Shown here one piece after another: positions 9,258 through 18,867 of a DNA stretch of 64,000 nucleotides; the stretch's first letter is position 1, and every line of letters begins with the position of its first letter. This DNA is from Klebsiella sp. RHBSTW-00484 (lineage in GTDB: Bacteria; Pseudomonadota; Gammaproteobacteria; Enterobacterales; Enterobacteriaceae), in assembly GCF_013705725.1 (NCBI RefSeq), contig NZ_CP055481.1, positions 124,001 through 188,000 on the forward strand, read 5' to 3'. The notes below the pieces were generated by a model. That model ran no database searches. It was not told where the DNA came from and saw only the letters and a program-made list of their open reading frames with translations. The position numbers and the translations under genes are program-made.

Positions 9258-10280
9258 TTAACCGGCGACCCGTGAACCATGGTAATCTTCTCCGCGACTC
9301 ATCACCGCCCACGCTATCCGCACATTCTTGTTCGCCAGCGCCACCGTCGCGATATTCCGGTTCCGTCTTTCCGCCACCGACTGCAGCCACTGGCTCCGCC
9401 GGTCTTCTTTGCCTGCACATGTCTTCAGAACTGACCGTGCCCCGTGGATGACCAGCGTACGCAGGTAGCTGTCACCCCGCTTGCTGATATGCCCCAGCTG
9501 CTGCTTACCGCCGCTTGAGTGCTGCCGGGGAACCAGCCCCACATAAGCCGCCATCTCCCGACCGTTCTTAAACTGCGTCGCGTCACCCAACAACGCCACC
9601 ATCGCGCTGGCGGTTATCACGCCGATACCTTCTATTTTCATCAGCCGCTGGATGCAGATATCTTCCCGCGCCGCCTCTGCGAGCCGCCGGTCATGCCCCG
9701 CCACCCGGTCATCCAGCATCCGCAGCTCTTCGGCCAGCTCGCACAGCAGGCGCATAAACCGGTCATCCCACTGCTCCTGCTGTGACAGTATCTCCGGCAG
9801 CGCCTTACGCAACTGGCTGATGCCGACCGGCAGCACCACGCCGAATTCGCCCAGAAAGCCCCGTATCTCGTTGCACAGCGCCGTGCGGCTTTTTATCACT
9901 CTGGCCCGCACGCGATGCTCAGCCTGAAGAGTCTGCTGGCGCTCTGTCTTAACCGCGACGAAGCGCATGGCGGGGCGGCTGATGGCTTCACAGATGGCTT
10001 CGGCATCGTTGGCATCATTCTTGTTGCCCCTGAGGTAGGGCTTAACAAACTTCGGGGGAATAATGTGCACGGTATGTCCCATGCGGGTGAGTTCGCGGGC
10101 CCAGTAGTGGGATGACGCGCAGGCTTCAATCCCGACGGTGCAGGGAGCCAGCTGAGAGAAATAAGCGTGCATGTGGGCGCGGCGGAGAGATTTCCGCACG
10201 ACGACATGTTCATGGTGATCCACAGCATGGATCTGAAAGACATTTTTTGCCAGGTCAAGACCGATACGTTTAATATTCAT
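9258..10280 (-). CDS. IS110-family DEDD transposase/recombinase, copy A
   Basis: A 340-residue recombinase starting at the ATG after AGGAGGAGG (reading upstream into the element end would give a longer frame but lacks a ribosome site). N-terminal RuvC-like DEDD residues D9, E52, D89 and D92 and the C-terminal HSSGG serine motif near 255 are present, so it looks active. It differs from copy B at a few residues in the first third (for example V for I at 49 and A for S at 61) and is otherwise the same. The family cuts and rejoins DNA through a circular intermediate guided by an element-encoded RNA. Confidence 0.93.
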   Translation of the reverse strand: MNIKRIGLDLAKNVFQIHAVDHHEHVVVRKSLRRAHMHAYFSQLAPCTVGIEACASSHYWARELTRMGHTVHIIPPKFVKPYLRGNKNDANDAEAICEAISRPAMRFVAVKTERQQTLQAEHRVRARVIKSRTALCNEIRGFLGEFGVVLPVGISQLRKALPEILSQQEQWDDRFMRLLCELAEELRMLDDRVAGHDRRLAEAAREDICIQRLMKIEGIGVITASAMVALLGDATQFKNGREMAAYVGLVPRQHSSGGKQQLGHISKRGDSYLRTLVIHGARSVLKTCAGKEDRRSQWLQSVAERRNRNIATVALANKNVRIAWAVMSRGEDYHGSRVAG

Positions 10281-10365
10281 GGTGGACACCTCCTCCTGTG
10301 GACTGCAGGTAACACTTCCAGTCTGGCACGTTCTGATGCCGTAAGGTGGGAGGTGTCCATCACAT

Positions 10366-10440
10366 CGGGCTACAAGATCGTGCTGTTTGGGGTTTTGTAA
10401 CCCGGCTAAGGCGTTTACGCCGCAAGCCGGGAATACCTCC
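10366..10440. repeat. REP units downstream of glpK (right half of interrupted BIME)
   Basis: Following copy A, CGGGCTAC completes the REP begun at 8948-8977 (CCCGGAGGCGGTGCTGCGCACCTGTCCG). A second REP unit with arms CCCGGCTAAGGCG and CGCCGCAAGCCGGG spans 10400-10434, ending a few bases from the glpK stop. It lies between the convergent 3' ends of gltS and glpK. Confidence 0.75.
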
Positions 10441-10445
10441 ACATC

Positions 10446-11978
<1,533 letters not shown>

Positions 11979-12830
11979 TTACAGCGAAGCGTTGTGTTGC
12001 GTTGTAGAGGAGGATGAGGCTTCTTTCTCTTCGACAACGCAGGTGTCGCAAGGCAGGTGGCGGCCAATCAGCTTGCGGTAGCAGAATGCGCCTAGCGCAG
12101 CACCGACGATTGGCGCACACAGCGGCACCAGGAAATAAGGAATATCTTTGCCACCCGTGAAGGCGACATCACCCCAGCCAGCAAGCCAGGCGAAGGTTTT
12201 CGGTCCGAGATCGCGTGCCGGGTTCATGGCGAAGCCGGTCAGCGGGCCCATGGATGCGCCGATAACGGCGATCAGCAGACCAATCAGCAGCGGTGCCAGC
12301 GGGCCGCGAGGCACGCCGTTGCCATCATCGGTCAGCGCCAGAATGACGCCCATCAGGATAGCGGTAATCACCATCTCTACCGCGAAGGCCTGCACAAAAT
12401 TGATATGCGGGTTCGGGTAAGTGGAGAAAATGCCAGCCAGCTCAAGACTTTCGACGCTACCGCGCACCATATTGTGGCTATGTTCGAAATCGAAGAAAAG
12501 ATTGTAATAAAGCCCGTAAACTAAAGCCGCAGCGCAAAAGGCGCCAGCGAATTGCGCAATGATAAAAGGAACAACTTTACGTCCGTCGAAGCAGGCAAAC
12601 AGCCACAGCGCGATGGTGACCGCTGGGTTAAGGTGTGCACCGGAAACCCCTGCGGTCAGGTAAATCGCCATAGCGACGCCCAGACCCCAGATGATGCTGA
12701 TTTCCCATTGACCGAAGCTGGCTCCCGCGACCTTAAGTGCAGCGACGCACCCAACGCCGAAAAAGATCAACAACCCGGTACCGAGGAACTCTGCGATGCA
12801 CTGGCCTTTTAGTGTTGATGTTTGGCTCAT
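11979..12830 (-). CDS. glpF: Glycerol uptake facilitator GlpF (aquaglyceroporin)
   Basis: A 283-residue MIP-family channel (E. coli 281) for passive glycerol entry across the inner membrane. The two NPA motifs are visible: 'GAHLNPAVT' (about residue 68) and 'GFAMNPARDLGP' (about 203). The ATG at 12830 (MSQTSTLKG) matches the family; an in-frame upstream extension to 12896 has no support. First gene of the glpFK transcript, whose promoter region carries a GlpR-like operator. Confidence 0.96.
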   Translation of the reverse strand: MSQTSTLKGQCIAEFLGTGLLIFFGVGCVAALKVAGASFGQWEISIIWGLGVAMAIYLTAGVSGAHLNPAVTIALWLFACFDGRKVVPFIIAQFAGAFCAAALVYGLYYNLFFDFEHSHNMVRGSVESLELAGIFSTYPNPHINFVQAFAVEMVITAILMGVILALTDDGNGVPRGPLAPLLIGLLIAVIGASMGPLTGFAMNPARDLGPKTFAWLAGWGDVAFTGGKDIPYFLVPLCAPIVGAALGAFCYRKLIGRHLPCDTCVVEEKEASSSSTTQHNASL

Positions 12831-12909
12831 AATCGAATCCTGAAGCGTAGTGATGATTATTGTATGTGTGAAGGTCGCAGGCGACCACGCTGCCATGTAG
12901 GCATAGTGT

Positions 12910-12955
12910 TAATTTATCGTTAACGAACAAAAACGAGAAATATCGAAATTCAAAT
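12910..12955 (-). promoter_or_regulatory. glpF promoter region with GlpR-type operator
   Basis: On the minus strand TTGTTCGTTAACGATAAAT (12912-12930) resembles the GlpR consensus (TGTTCG-N-TA-N-CGA), and a second half-site TTCGATATTTCTCG lies just upstream. The stretch closely resembles the E. coli glpF promoter. The 443-base gap between glpF and zapB (12831-13273) otherwise shows only AT-rich sequence and no further gene. Confidence 0.65.
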
Positions 12956-13102
12956 GTGTGTACTACGTCAAGAAAATGAGCGTTTTCGCGCCATAAACGC
13001 GTATTCGGTCATTTGCGGGTGCGTTTCACCACTCATTTTTTTAACCCATTGATTAACAATTACGAAAAAGTAACGGGAAAAAGCGGTGAACGAACCAGGT
13101 AA

Positions 13103-13519
<417 letters not shown>

Positions 13520-13527
13520 TGCTTCTC

Positions 13528-13558
13528 GCCCTCTCCCGTCCGGGAGGGGGCAAATTTT
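13528..13558 (+). terminator. Rho-independent terminator after zapB
   Basis: GCCCTCTCCCG (13528-13538) pairs with CGGGAGGGGGC (13541-13551) around a two-base loop core, followed by AAATTTT. It ends the zapB transcript just before the zapB/sbp junction. Confidence 0.7.
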
Positions 13559-13669
13559 CCTCGTCATATATACTCACAAGTTATAGCCAATCTTTTTTTA
13601 TTCTTTAATCATTGGTTCGCTTTCTGGCACGCTTAATTCATCACAACACGACATAAAGAGAGCGGTGCG

Positions 13670-14659
13670 ATGAATAAGTGGGGCGTAGGGTTAACTCTGT
13701 TGCTGGCATCCGCCAGCGTTCTGGCAAAAGACATTCAACTATTAAACGTTTCTTATGATCCGACGCGCGAGCTGTACGAACAGTACAACAAAGCGTTTAG
13801 CGCGCACTGGAAGCAGGAAACCGGCGATAACGTGGTGATTCGTCAATCCCACGGCGGCTCCGGCAAGCAGGCGACCTCGGTGATCAATGGCCTTGAGGCC
13901 GATGTGGTAACCCTTGCGCTGGCTTATGACGTTGACGCGATTGCTGAACGCGGTCGGATCGACAAAAACTGGCTCAAACGCCTGCCGGATAACTCCGCGC
14001 CGTATACCTCTACCATCGTGTTCCTGGTGCGTAAGGGCAATCCGAAACAAATTCATGACTGGAACGACCTGATTAAAACGGGCGTATCGGTGATTACCCC
14101 GAACCCGAAAAGCTCCGGCGGCGCGCGCTGGAACTATCTGGCGGCCTGGGGTTACGCCCTGCACCAGAACAACGGCGACCAGGCTAAGGCTCAGGAGTTC
14201 GTGAAAGCGCTGTTTAAGAACGTCGAAGTGCTGGATTCCGGTGCACGTGGCTCGACCAATACCTTCGTAGAGCGTGGGATCGGCGACGTGCTGATTGCCT
14301 GGGAAAACGAAGCGCTGCTGGCAACGAACGAACTGGGCAAAGATAAATTTGAAATCGTGACCCCGAGTGAATCGATTCTTGCCGAGCCGACCGTTTCGGT
14401 CGTCGATAAAGTGGTCGATAAAAAAGGCACTCGCCAGGTGGCGGACGCTTATCTGAAGTATCTCTACTCGCCGGAAGGCCAGGAGATTGCGGCGAAGAAC
14501 TTCTATCGCCCACGTGACCCGGATGTGGCGAAAAAATACGCCAGTGAATTCCCGAAACTGAAACTGTTCACTATCGATGAAGAGTTTGGCGGCTGGACCA
14601 AAGCCCAGAAGGAACACTTCTCCAACGGCGGCACCTTCGACCAGATTAGCCAGCGTTAA
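13670..14659 (+). CDS. sbp: Periplasmic sulfate-binding protein Sbp
   Basis: A 329-residue solute-binding protein (E. coli 329) with a Sec signal peptide ([19 protein letters not shown], cleavage before KDIQ). It binds sulfate for the CysUWA ABC importer. '[21 protein letters not shown]'-type residues from about position 64 form the family's anion site region. The upstream stretch 13580-13660 resembles the E. coli sbp leader, so its own promoter seems to have travelled with it. In E. coli it is preceded by pfkA and followed by cdh; here it is preceded by zapB and separated from cdh by two IS elements. Confidence 0.95.
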   Translation: MNKWGVGLTLLLASASVLAKDIQLLNVSYDPTRELYEQYNKAFSAHWKQETGDNVVIRQSHGGSGKQATSVINGLEADVVTLALAYDVDAIAERGRIDKNWLKRLPDNSAPYTSTIVFLVRKGNPKQIHDWNDLIKTGVSVITPNPKSSGGARWNYLAAWGYALHQNNGDQAKAQEFVKALFKNVEVLDSGARGSTNTFVERGIGDVLIAWENEALLATNELGKDKFEIVTPSESILAEPTVSVVDKVVDKKGTRQVADAYLKYLYSPEGQEIAAKNFYRPRDPDVAKKYASEFPKLKLFTIDEEFGGWTKAQKEHFSNGGTFDQISQR

Positions 14660-14791
14660 ATAGCCTCTCCTTATCCCCGGTAGCCGGGGGTATGAGGGGT
14701 AGCCCGATGTGATGGACACCTCCCACCTTACGGCATCAGAACGTGCCAGACTGGAAGTGTTACCTGCAGTCCACAGGAGGAGGTGTCCACC

Positions 14792-15814
14792 ATGAATATT
14801 AAACGTATCGGTCTTGACCTGGCAAAAAATGTCTTTCAGATCCATGCTGTGGATCACCATGAACATGTCGTCGTGCGGAAATCTCTCCGCCGCGCCCACA
14901 TGCACGCTTATTTCTCTCAGCTGGCTCCCTGCACCATCGGGATTGAAGCCTGCGCATCATCCCACTACTGGTCCCGCGAACTCACCCGCATGGGGCATAC
15001 CGTGCGCATTATTCCCCCGAAATTCGTCAAGCCTTACCTCAAAGGCAACAAGAATGATGCCAACGATGCCGAAGCCATCTGTGAAGCCATCAGCCGCCCC
15101 GCCATGCGCTTCGTCGCGGTTAAGACAGAGCGCCAGCAGACCCTTCAGGCGGAGCATCGCGTGCGGGCCAGAGTGATAAAAAGCCGCACGGCGCTGTGCA
15201 ACGAGATACGGGGCTTTCTGGGCGAATTCGGCGTGGTGCTGCCGGTCGGCATCAGCCAGTTGCGTAAGGCGCTGCCGGAGATACTGTCACAGCAGGAGCA
15301 GTGGGATGACCGGTTTATGCGCCTGCTGTGCGAGCTGGCCGAAGAGCTGCGGATGCTGGATGACCGGGTGGCGGGGCATGACCGGCGGCTCGCAGAGGCG
15401 GCGCGGGAAGATATCTGCATCCAGCGGCTGATGAAAATAGAAGGTATCGGCGTGATAACCGCCAGCGCGATGGTGGCGTTGTTGGGTGACGCGACGCAGT
15501 TTAAGAACGGTCGGGAGATGGCGGCTTATGTGGGGCTGGTTCCCCGGCAGCACTCAAGCGGCGGTAAGCAGCAGCTGGGGCATATCAGCAAGCGGGGTGA
15601 CAGCTACCTGCGTACGCTGGTCATCCACGGGGCACGGTCAGTTCTGAAGACATGTGCAGGCAAAGAAGACCGGCGGAGCCAGTGGCTGCAGTCGGTGGCG
15701 GAAAGACGGAACCGGAATATCGCGACGGTGGCGCTGGCGAACAAGAATGTGCGGATAGCGTGGGCGGTGATGAGTCGCGGAGAAGATTACCATGGCTCAC
15801 GGGTCGCCGGTTAA
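14792..15814 (+). CDS. IS110-family DEDD transposase/recombinase, copy B
   Basis: A 340-residue recombinase. The ATG at 14792 follows AGGAGGAGG by eight bases; a GTG at 14783 is possible but overlaps the ribosome site. Catalytic DEDD residues D9, E52, D89 and D92 lie in the RuvC-like domain ('GLDLAKNVFQIHA', 'GIEACASSHYW', 'NKNDANDAEAIC'), and the C-terminal domain has HSSGG near 255 and 'ISKRGDSYLRTL' near 265. All expected catalytic residues are intact. About a dozen base differences from copy A are concentrated at 14936-15151. Confidence 0.94.
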   Translation: MNIKRIGLDLAKNVFQIHAVDHHEHVVVRKSLRRAHMHAYFSQLAPCTIGIEACASSHYWSRELTRMGHTVRIIPPKFVKPYLKGNKNDANDAEAICEAISRPAMRFVAVKTERQQTLQAEHRVRARVIKSRTALCNEIRGFLGEFGVVLPVGISQLRKALPEILSQQEQWDDRFMRLLCELAEELRMLDDRVAGHDRRLAEAAREDICIQRLMKIEGIGVITASAMVALLGDATQFKNGREMAAYVGLVPRQHSSGGKQQLGHISKRGDSYLRTLVIHGARSVLKTCAGKEDRRSQWLQSVAERRNRNIATVALANKNVRIAWAVMSRGEDYHGSRVAG

Positions 15815-16094
15815 CCGACGCCCCGTGAGCCATGCAGTAAAAAGAGCAGTAACCCTGTCGTGAGATTGCGAAGCGATTTAGCGTGATGAGTAACCGGTAA
15901 GACCAGCACCTGAGAAATCCGGCCTGTCCGAAGGCTCCCTGCGAAGCAAAGCCGATAGCCCGAAAGGAAGCAGGTGCGCAGAACACATCATGGCCCGGGT
16001 ACGACGGTACCGAAAGAGAGGCCGGATATACGAACGCAACTTACCCTGGTGACTCACACAAAAAATAGCTTGCATCACGGGAGGTGTCCATATA
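15815..16094 (+). ncRNA. Predicted bridge RNA (seekRNA) of the IS1111-type element, copy B
   Basis: Noncoding tail between the transposase stop and the right end. A 7-bp stem GCACCTG (15906-15912) / CAGGTGC (15971-15977) encloses CCTGTCCG (15923-15930), complementary to the right REP flank CGGACAGG, and TAGCCCG (15956-15962), identical to the left REP flank. Downstream, CACATC (15984-15989) is complementary to the element's left end GATGTG (14706-14711), and ATATACG (16026-16032) is identical to its right end plus core (16090-16096), with a GGTAC/GTACC hairpin between. This is the two-loop target/donor guide design known for IS110/IS1111 RNAs. The exact transcript ends are not determinable, so the whole tail is given. 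Confidence 0.75.
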
Positions 16095-16174
16095 CGGACA
16101 GGCGCGTTAAGCGCCGCCTCCGGGGAGTGTGCCAAATCTGATGCAACAGTGCTGCTTTTTCCCGGTGGTGCTAC
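16095..16174. repeat. REP/BIME between sbp and cdh, left portion
   Basis: CGGACAGGCGCGTTAAGCGC followed by CGCCTCCGGGG completes the REP interrupted by IS copy B. At 16161-16174 the left arm CCCGGTGGTGCTAC of a second REP is interrupted by the IS481-family element. Confidence 0.75.
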
Positions 16175-17468
16175 TGTATGACCGGATACATAGGTGACAG
16201 ATCAGACCGGGAACATAGGTAACACTTTTTAGTCTATCCGGAGCACACTCTGGTTTTTTTGGTCATAGTACGCAAGCGTTATTCCATTAAAGATGATGGC
16301 TTCCAGGCCATCATCTTGTTCTTTCAGCATAATGTACTCGTCAGTCAGCGCTTCACTCAGGAACACCGCCCCCTTTTTACCCATATAAAGTGTTCCCCTC
16401 GATTTCACCCTGTAGACCGTGCCTCCTGCCGGATACACATATTCCGGAACACTGCCATCCCATTGTCGGCCCGACGGTTGCCACACCGTTCCGGGCGTTG
16501 CGCCTGCCAGGGCTTCATGCGGCCTCTCGTGGTTAAACTCTTCCCGGTAGTCACTGAACCACCGCTGTTGTTCTGCCATCGTCATGAAGGTGTTGCCATA
16601 TTTCACCGCACTTTTCAGGGAGCGATGCATTCGCTCATGGCGGCCATTTTCTTCCGGATGACCCTTTCTGATACGTTCCGGTCTGATGCCCAGCTTGATT
16701 AGCCAGACGGCAAGACGGCTTAATCCGGCTATACCTGTTCCCGCAAAGGGTTGACCGTTATCAGTTCTGAGGACTTCCGGCAGGCCATATTCCAGGAACG
16801 CATCAGTCAGGCACTCTCTGACAAAGGATTCACTCTCCCGGAATGTTCCACGGCAGCTCAGCAGATATCGGCTGTGATTGTCGGTCAGAGTGAAGGGATG
16901 GCAGTACTCTCTGCTCAGCAACCTGAACTTGCCTTTAAAATCAGCGCTCCAGACCTGATTGTTCTCAGTGATGAGGGTCAGGGGCTGGCGATTACCCGGT
17001 GTTCTGCGTTTTCTCTTTTTATCCGGGACCAGGCCTTCACGCTTGAGGATATCGCCGATAGTGCTGGCAGCAGGTACGGTAAAATCGACATGGTGATTGA
17101 GCAACCACATCCGCAGTTTTTTAGGCCCCCAGTCAGGGTGTTTTTGACGCAGGGCAGTCAGATGCCCGACGATATCATCAGGAACAGTCCGGGAGTGGGA
17201 GTGGGGAGCGCGTGAGCGGTCAGAGAGAGATGAGAGGTCAGAAGGGTCAAAACGTTCAAGCCATTTATAGCCAGTTTTTCGGCTGATGCCGAAAAGACGG
17301 CAAAGAGCAGAGAAGGAGCCCGTACCTGCATGGCAGGCACGGATAAAATCAAGACGTTGCATAGGTCGGGTCTCAGTCCAGGGCATAGTGAGTCTCCTCT
17401 TCTATGTCAGTTATAACTGTTACCCATGTATCCGGTCTAAAGTGTTACCCATGTTTCCGGTTCATACC
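16175..17468 (-). mobile_element. IS481-family insertion sequence in a REP loop
   Basis: A 1294-bp element with imperfect terminal inverted repeats (left TGTATGACCGGATACATAGG, right reading GGTATGAACCGGAAACATGG inward) and a 4-bp target duplication CTAC at 16171-16174 and 17469-17472. Removing it rejoins CCCGGTGGTGCTAC to GCTGACCGGG, a REP stem-loop, so it inserted in the loop of the REP next to the one occupied by the IS1111-type element. The ends are chosen from the repeats and the duplication and could shift by one or two bases. Confidence 0.8.
16229..17386 (-). CDS. IS481-family DDE transposase
   Basis: A 385-residue transposase with an N-terminal helix-turn-helix ('ALCRLFGISRKTGYKWLERF') and an rve-type integrase core: 'QVWSADFKGKF' gives the first Asp, 'EVLRTDNGQPFA' the second, and 'GHPEENGRHERMHR' the Glu of the DDE triad. 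Full length and undisrupted. Terminal repeats of the element flank it closely on both sides. Confidence 0.92.
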   Translation of the reverse strand: MPWTETRPMQRLDFIRACHAGTGSFSALCRLFGISRKTGYKWLERFDPSDLSSLSDRSRAPHSHSRTVPDDIVGHLTALRQKHPDWGPKKLRMWLLNHHVDFTVPAASTIGDILKREGLVPDKKRKRRTPGNRQPLTLITENNQVWSADFKGKFRLLSREYCHPFTLTDNHSRYLLSCRGTFRESESFVRECLTDAFLEYGLPEVLRTDNGQPFAGTGIAGLSRLAVWLIKLGIRPERIRKGHPEENGRHERMHRSLKSAVKYGNTFMTMAEQQRWFSDYREEFNHERPHEALAGATPGTVWQPSGRQWDGSVPEYVYPAGGTVYRVKSRGTLYMGKKGAVFLSEALTDEYIMLKEQDDGLEAIIFNGITLAYYDQKNQSVLRID

Positions 17469-17552
17469 CTACGCTGACCGGGCTACGGGTTTCCAGTCAT
17501 CTGCGGGCCGGTAGCCCGGACAAGGCGCGTCAAGCGCCGCCTCCGGGAAAAA
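17469..17552. repeat. REP/BIME between sbp and cdh, right portion
   Basis: CTACGCTGACCGGGCTACGG is the right half of the REP split by the IS481-family element. It is followed by an intact unit GTAGCCCGGACAAGGCGCG with CGCCGCCTCCGGG. This intact unit is a target-like site for the IS1111-type element that has not been used. Confidence 0.75.
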
Positions 17553-17631
17553 GATCCCGTACCTCTTCCTGTTTTCATTTAGTCATTAAACTGCGCTACT
17601 CTTCCGGTTCCGGCTGAGACAGGAAAATATA

Positions 17632-18393
17632 ATGCGAAGAGTACGATACCTTTTATTGGTGCTGCTGGTGGTGGTTCTGGCGGCAATTGCGGGCGGTTAC
17701 TACTGGCTCCATTCCGGCAACCCTGACGCGTTGCGCAAAATTGTTCTGCAACAGTGCGTCCCTAATCAACAGCAGAATCAAAATCCCGCGCCCTGTGCGG
17801 AAGTGAACCTCAAGGGCGGCTATGTCCTGTTCAAAGACCGCAATGGCCCGCTGCAATATCTGCTGATGCCAACCTACCGTATCAACGGCACCGAAAGCCC
17901 GCTGCTACTTGATCCACTGACGCCGAATTTCTTCTGGCAGGCCTGGCAGGGGCGTGAAATCATGAGCCAGCATCGGGGTTCTGCCGTATCGGATGATGCG
18001 GTTTCATTGACAATTAATTCGCGCAGCGGGCGCACGCAAAATCATTTCCATATCCATATCTCCTGCTTACGGCCCGATGTTCGCACTCAACTGGATAAAG
18101 AGGCCTCCGTCATTAGCAGCCGCTGGTTGCCGCTGCCCGGCGGGTTAATGGGACATGAATATCTGGCTCGTCGGGTCACCGAAGCCGAACTGGCGCAGCG
18201 CAGCCCATTCCTGATGCTGGCCGAAGAAGTGCCACAAGCGCGTGAACATATGGGCCGTTTTGCGTTGGCGATGGCGAAGCAGAGCGATGGCTCGCTGGTG
18301 CTGTTAGCAACCGAGCGTAACCTGCTGACCCTCAATCGCGCATCGGCGGAAGAGATTCAGGATCATAACTGCGCGATTTTGTCTTCACGCTAA
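17632..18393 (+). CDS. cdh: CDP-diacylglycerol pyrophosphatase Cdh
   Basis: A 253-residue membrane-anchored enzyme (E. coli about 250) that hydrolyses CDP-diacylglycerol to CMP and phosphatidate. One N-terminal transmembrane anchor (residues ~4-24) is followed by a HIT-like domain whose histidine motif HFHIHIS is near residue 140. Its usual upstream neighbour sbp is now 3 kb away beyond two IS elements. Its usual downstream neighbour tpiA lies beyond an accessory cassette. Confidence 0.93.
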   Translation: MRRVRYLLLVLLVVVLAAIAGGYYWLHSGNPDALRKIVLQQCVPNQQQNQNPAPCAEVNLKGGYVLFKDRNGPLQYLLMPTYRINGTESPLLLDPLTPNFFWQAWQGREIMSQHRGSAVSDDAVSLTINSRSGRTQNHFHIHISCLRPDVRTQLDKEASVISSRWLPLPGGLMGHEYLARRVTEAELAQRSPFLMLAEEVPQAREHMGRFALAMAKQSDGSLVLLATERNLLTLNRASAEEIQDHNCAILSSR

Positions 18394-18464
18394 TTTTCTT
18401 CATGCGATCACCATTCGTTATCTCATTGATTCTTATCCTGGTTTAAAACTGGGGTAGGATCTCG

Positions 18465-18525
18465 CACATAAAAATATGTGAAACCGATCAAAAGATATAA
18501 AGGCATACCTTTATATCTTTTTGGG
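18465..18525 (+). terminator. Tandem hairpins after cdh, second one terminator-like
   Basis: CACATA-AAAA-TATGTG (18465-18480) is a small hairpin. It is followed by a perfect 14-bp stem, AAAAGATATAAAGG (18490-18503) with CCTTTATATCTTTT (18508-18521), around the loop CATA and ending in a T tract. The second is a good Rho-independent terminator for cdh; the first could be an operator or part of the same structure. Confidence 0.65.
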
Positions 18526-18573
18526 AGTCGTTACACTCTTCTCATAGCCACCACAGAGTGCTTGTCGGATGGC

Positions 18574-18784
18574 TTAGAGCCTATCCCATTAGGGCTATCT
18601 CGCTTGCCATTTTGAACCTGGGCAGTGCTCAGACAAAACTCACCGAGTTTTGAACGCCCTTCAGGGCGGCCCGAAGGGTGAGCGGAGCGAATCATCCTCA
18701 CGTACTACGTGTACGCTCCGGTTCTTCCGCGCTGTCCGTGTTCAAACTGTCTGCGCCAATAACGCCTACTGGGATAGGCTCTTA
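18574..18784. repeat. About 210-bp palindromic intergenic repeat (MITE-like)
   Basis: Terminal arms TTAGAGCCTATCCCA (18574-18588) and TGGGATAGGCTCTTA (18770-18784), with internal hairpins such as AAAACTC-ACCG-AGTTTT. No credible coding region; a short plus-strand opening at 18650 crosses the palindrome and is not a gene. It resembles a long palindromic repeat scattered in enterobacterial genomes. It fills most of the 474-base gap between cdh and the transporter gene. Confidence 0.65.
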
Positions 18785-18867
18785 TTTATAAAAACGTTTT
18801 TATTTCATGTAGTGACATCATTAATTGTTCACCAGATTTGCGCTGCTAAGCGTAAAGGAATATCAAC

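Larger units (their letters stand above)
8978..10365 (-). mobile_element. IS110-family (IS1111-type) insertion sequence, copy A
   Basis: A 1388-bp element in reverse orientation, delimited by alignment with copy B (14707-16094). Subterminal 12-bp inverted repeats TGGACACCTCCC / GGGAGGTGTCCA lie a few bases inside each end, a hallmark of the IS1111 subgroup. In the orientation of its transposase the flanks read GTAGCCCG before and CGGACAGG after, so it interrupts a REP element (GTAGCC-CG-GACAGG) with only a CG core repeated and no usual target duplication. Removing it restores a clean REP between gltS and glpK. It is opposite in orientation to copy B. Confidence 0.9.
14707..16094 (+). mobile_element. 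IS110-family (IS1111-type) insertion sequence, copy B
   Basis: A 1388-bp element, the inverted partner of copy A. It is flanked by GTAGCCCG (14699-14706) and CGGACAGG (16095-16102), the two halves of a REP element between sbp and cdh; only the CG core is repeated. Subterminal inverted repeats TGGACACCTCCC / GGGAGGTGTCCA are present. The transposase takes up 14792-15814 and a 280-bp noncoding tail follows, the layout of the IS1111 subgroup (guide RNA downstream of the transposase). Confidence 0.92.

Noticed and set aside
9086..9451. Open frames in the noncoding tail of IS1111-type copy A (and 15621-15986 in copy B)
   Set aside because: They overlap the transposase end and the predicted guide RNA, have no ribosome site and resemble no protein.
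13742..14905. 387-codon minus-strand frame opposite sbp and the IS
   Set aside because: Crosses an intact gene and the IS boundary; no domain seen.
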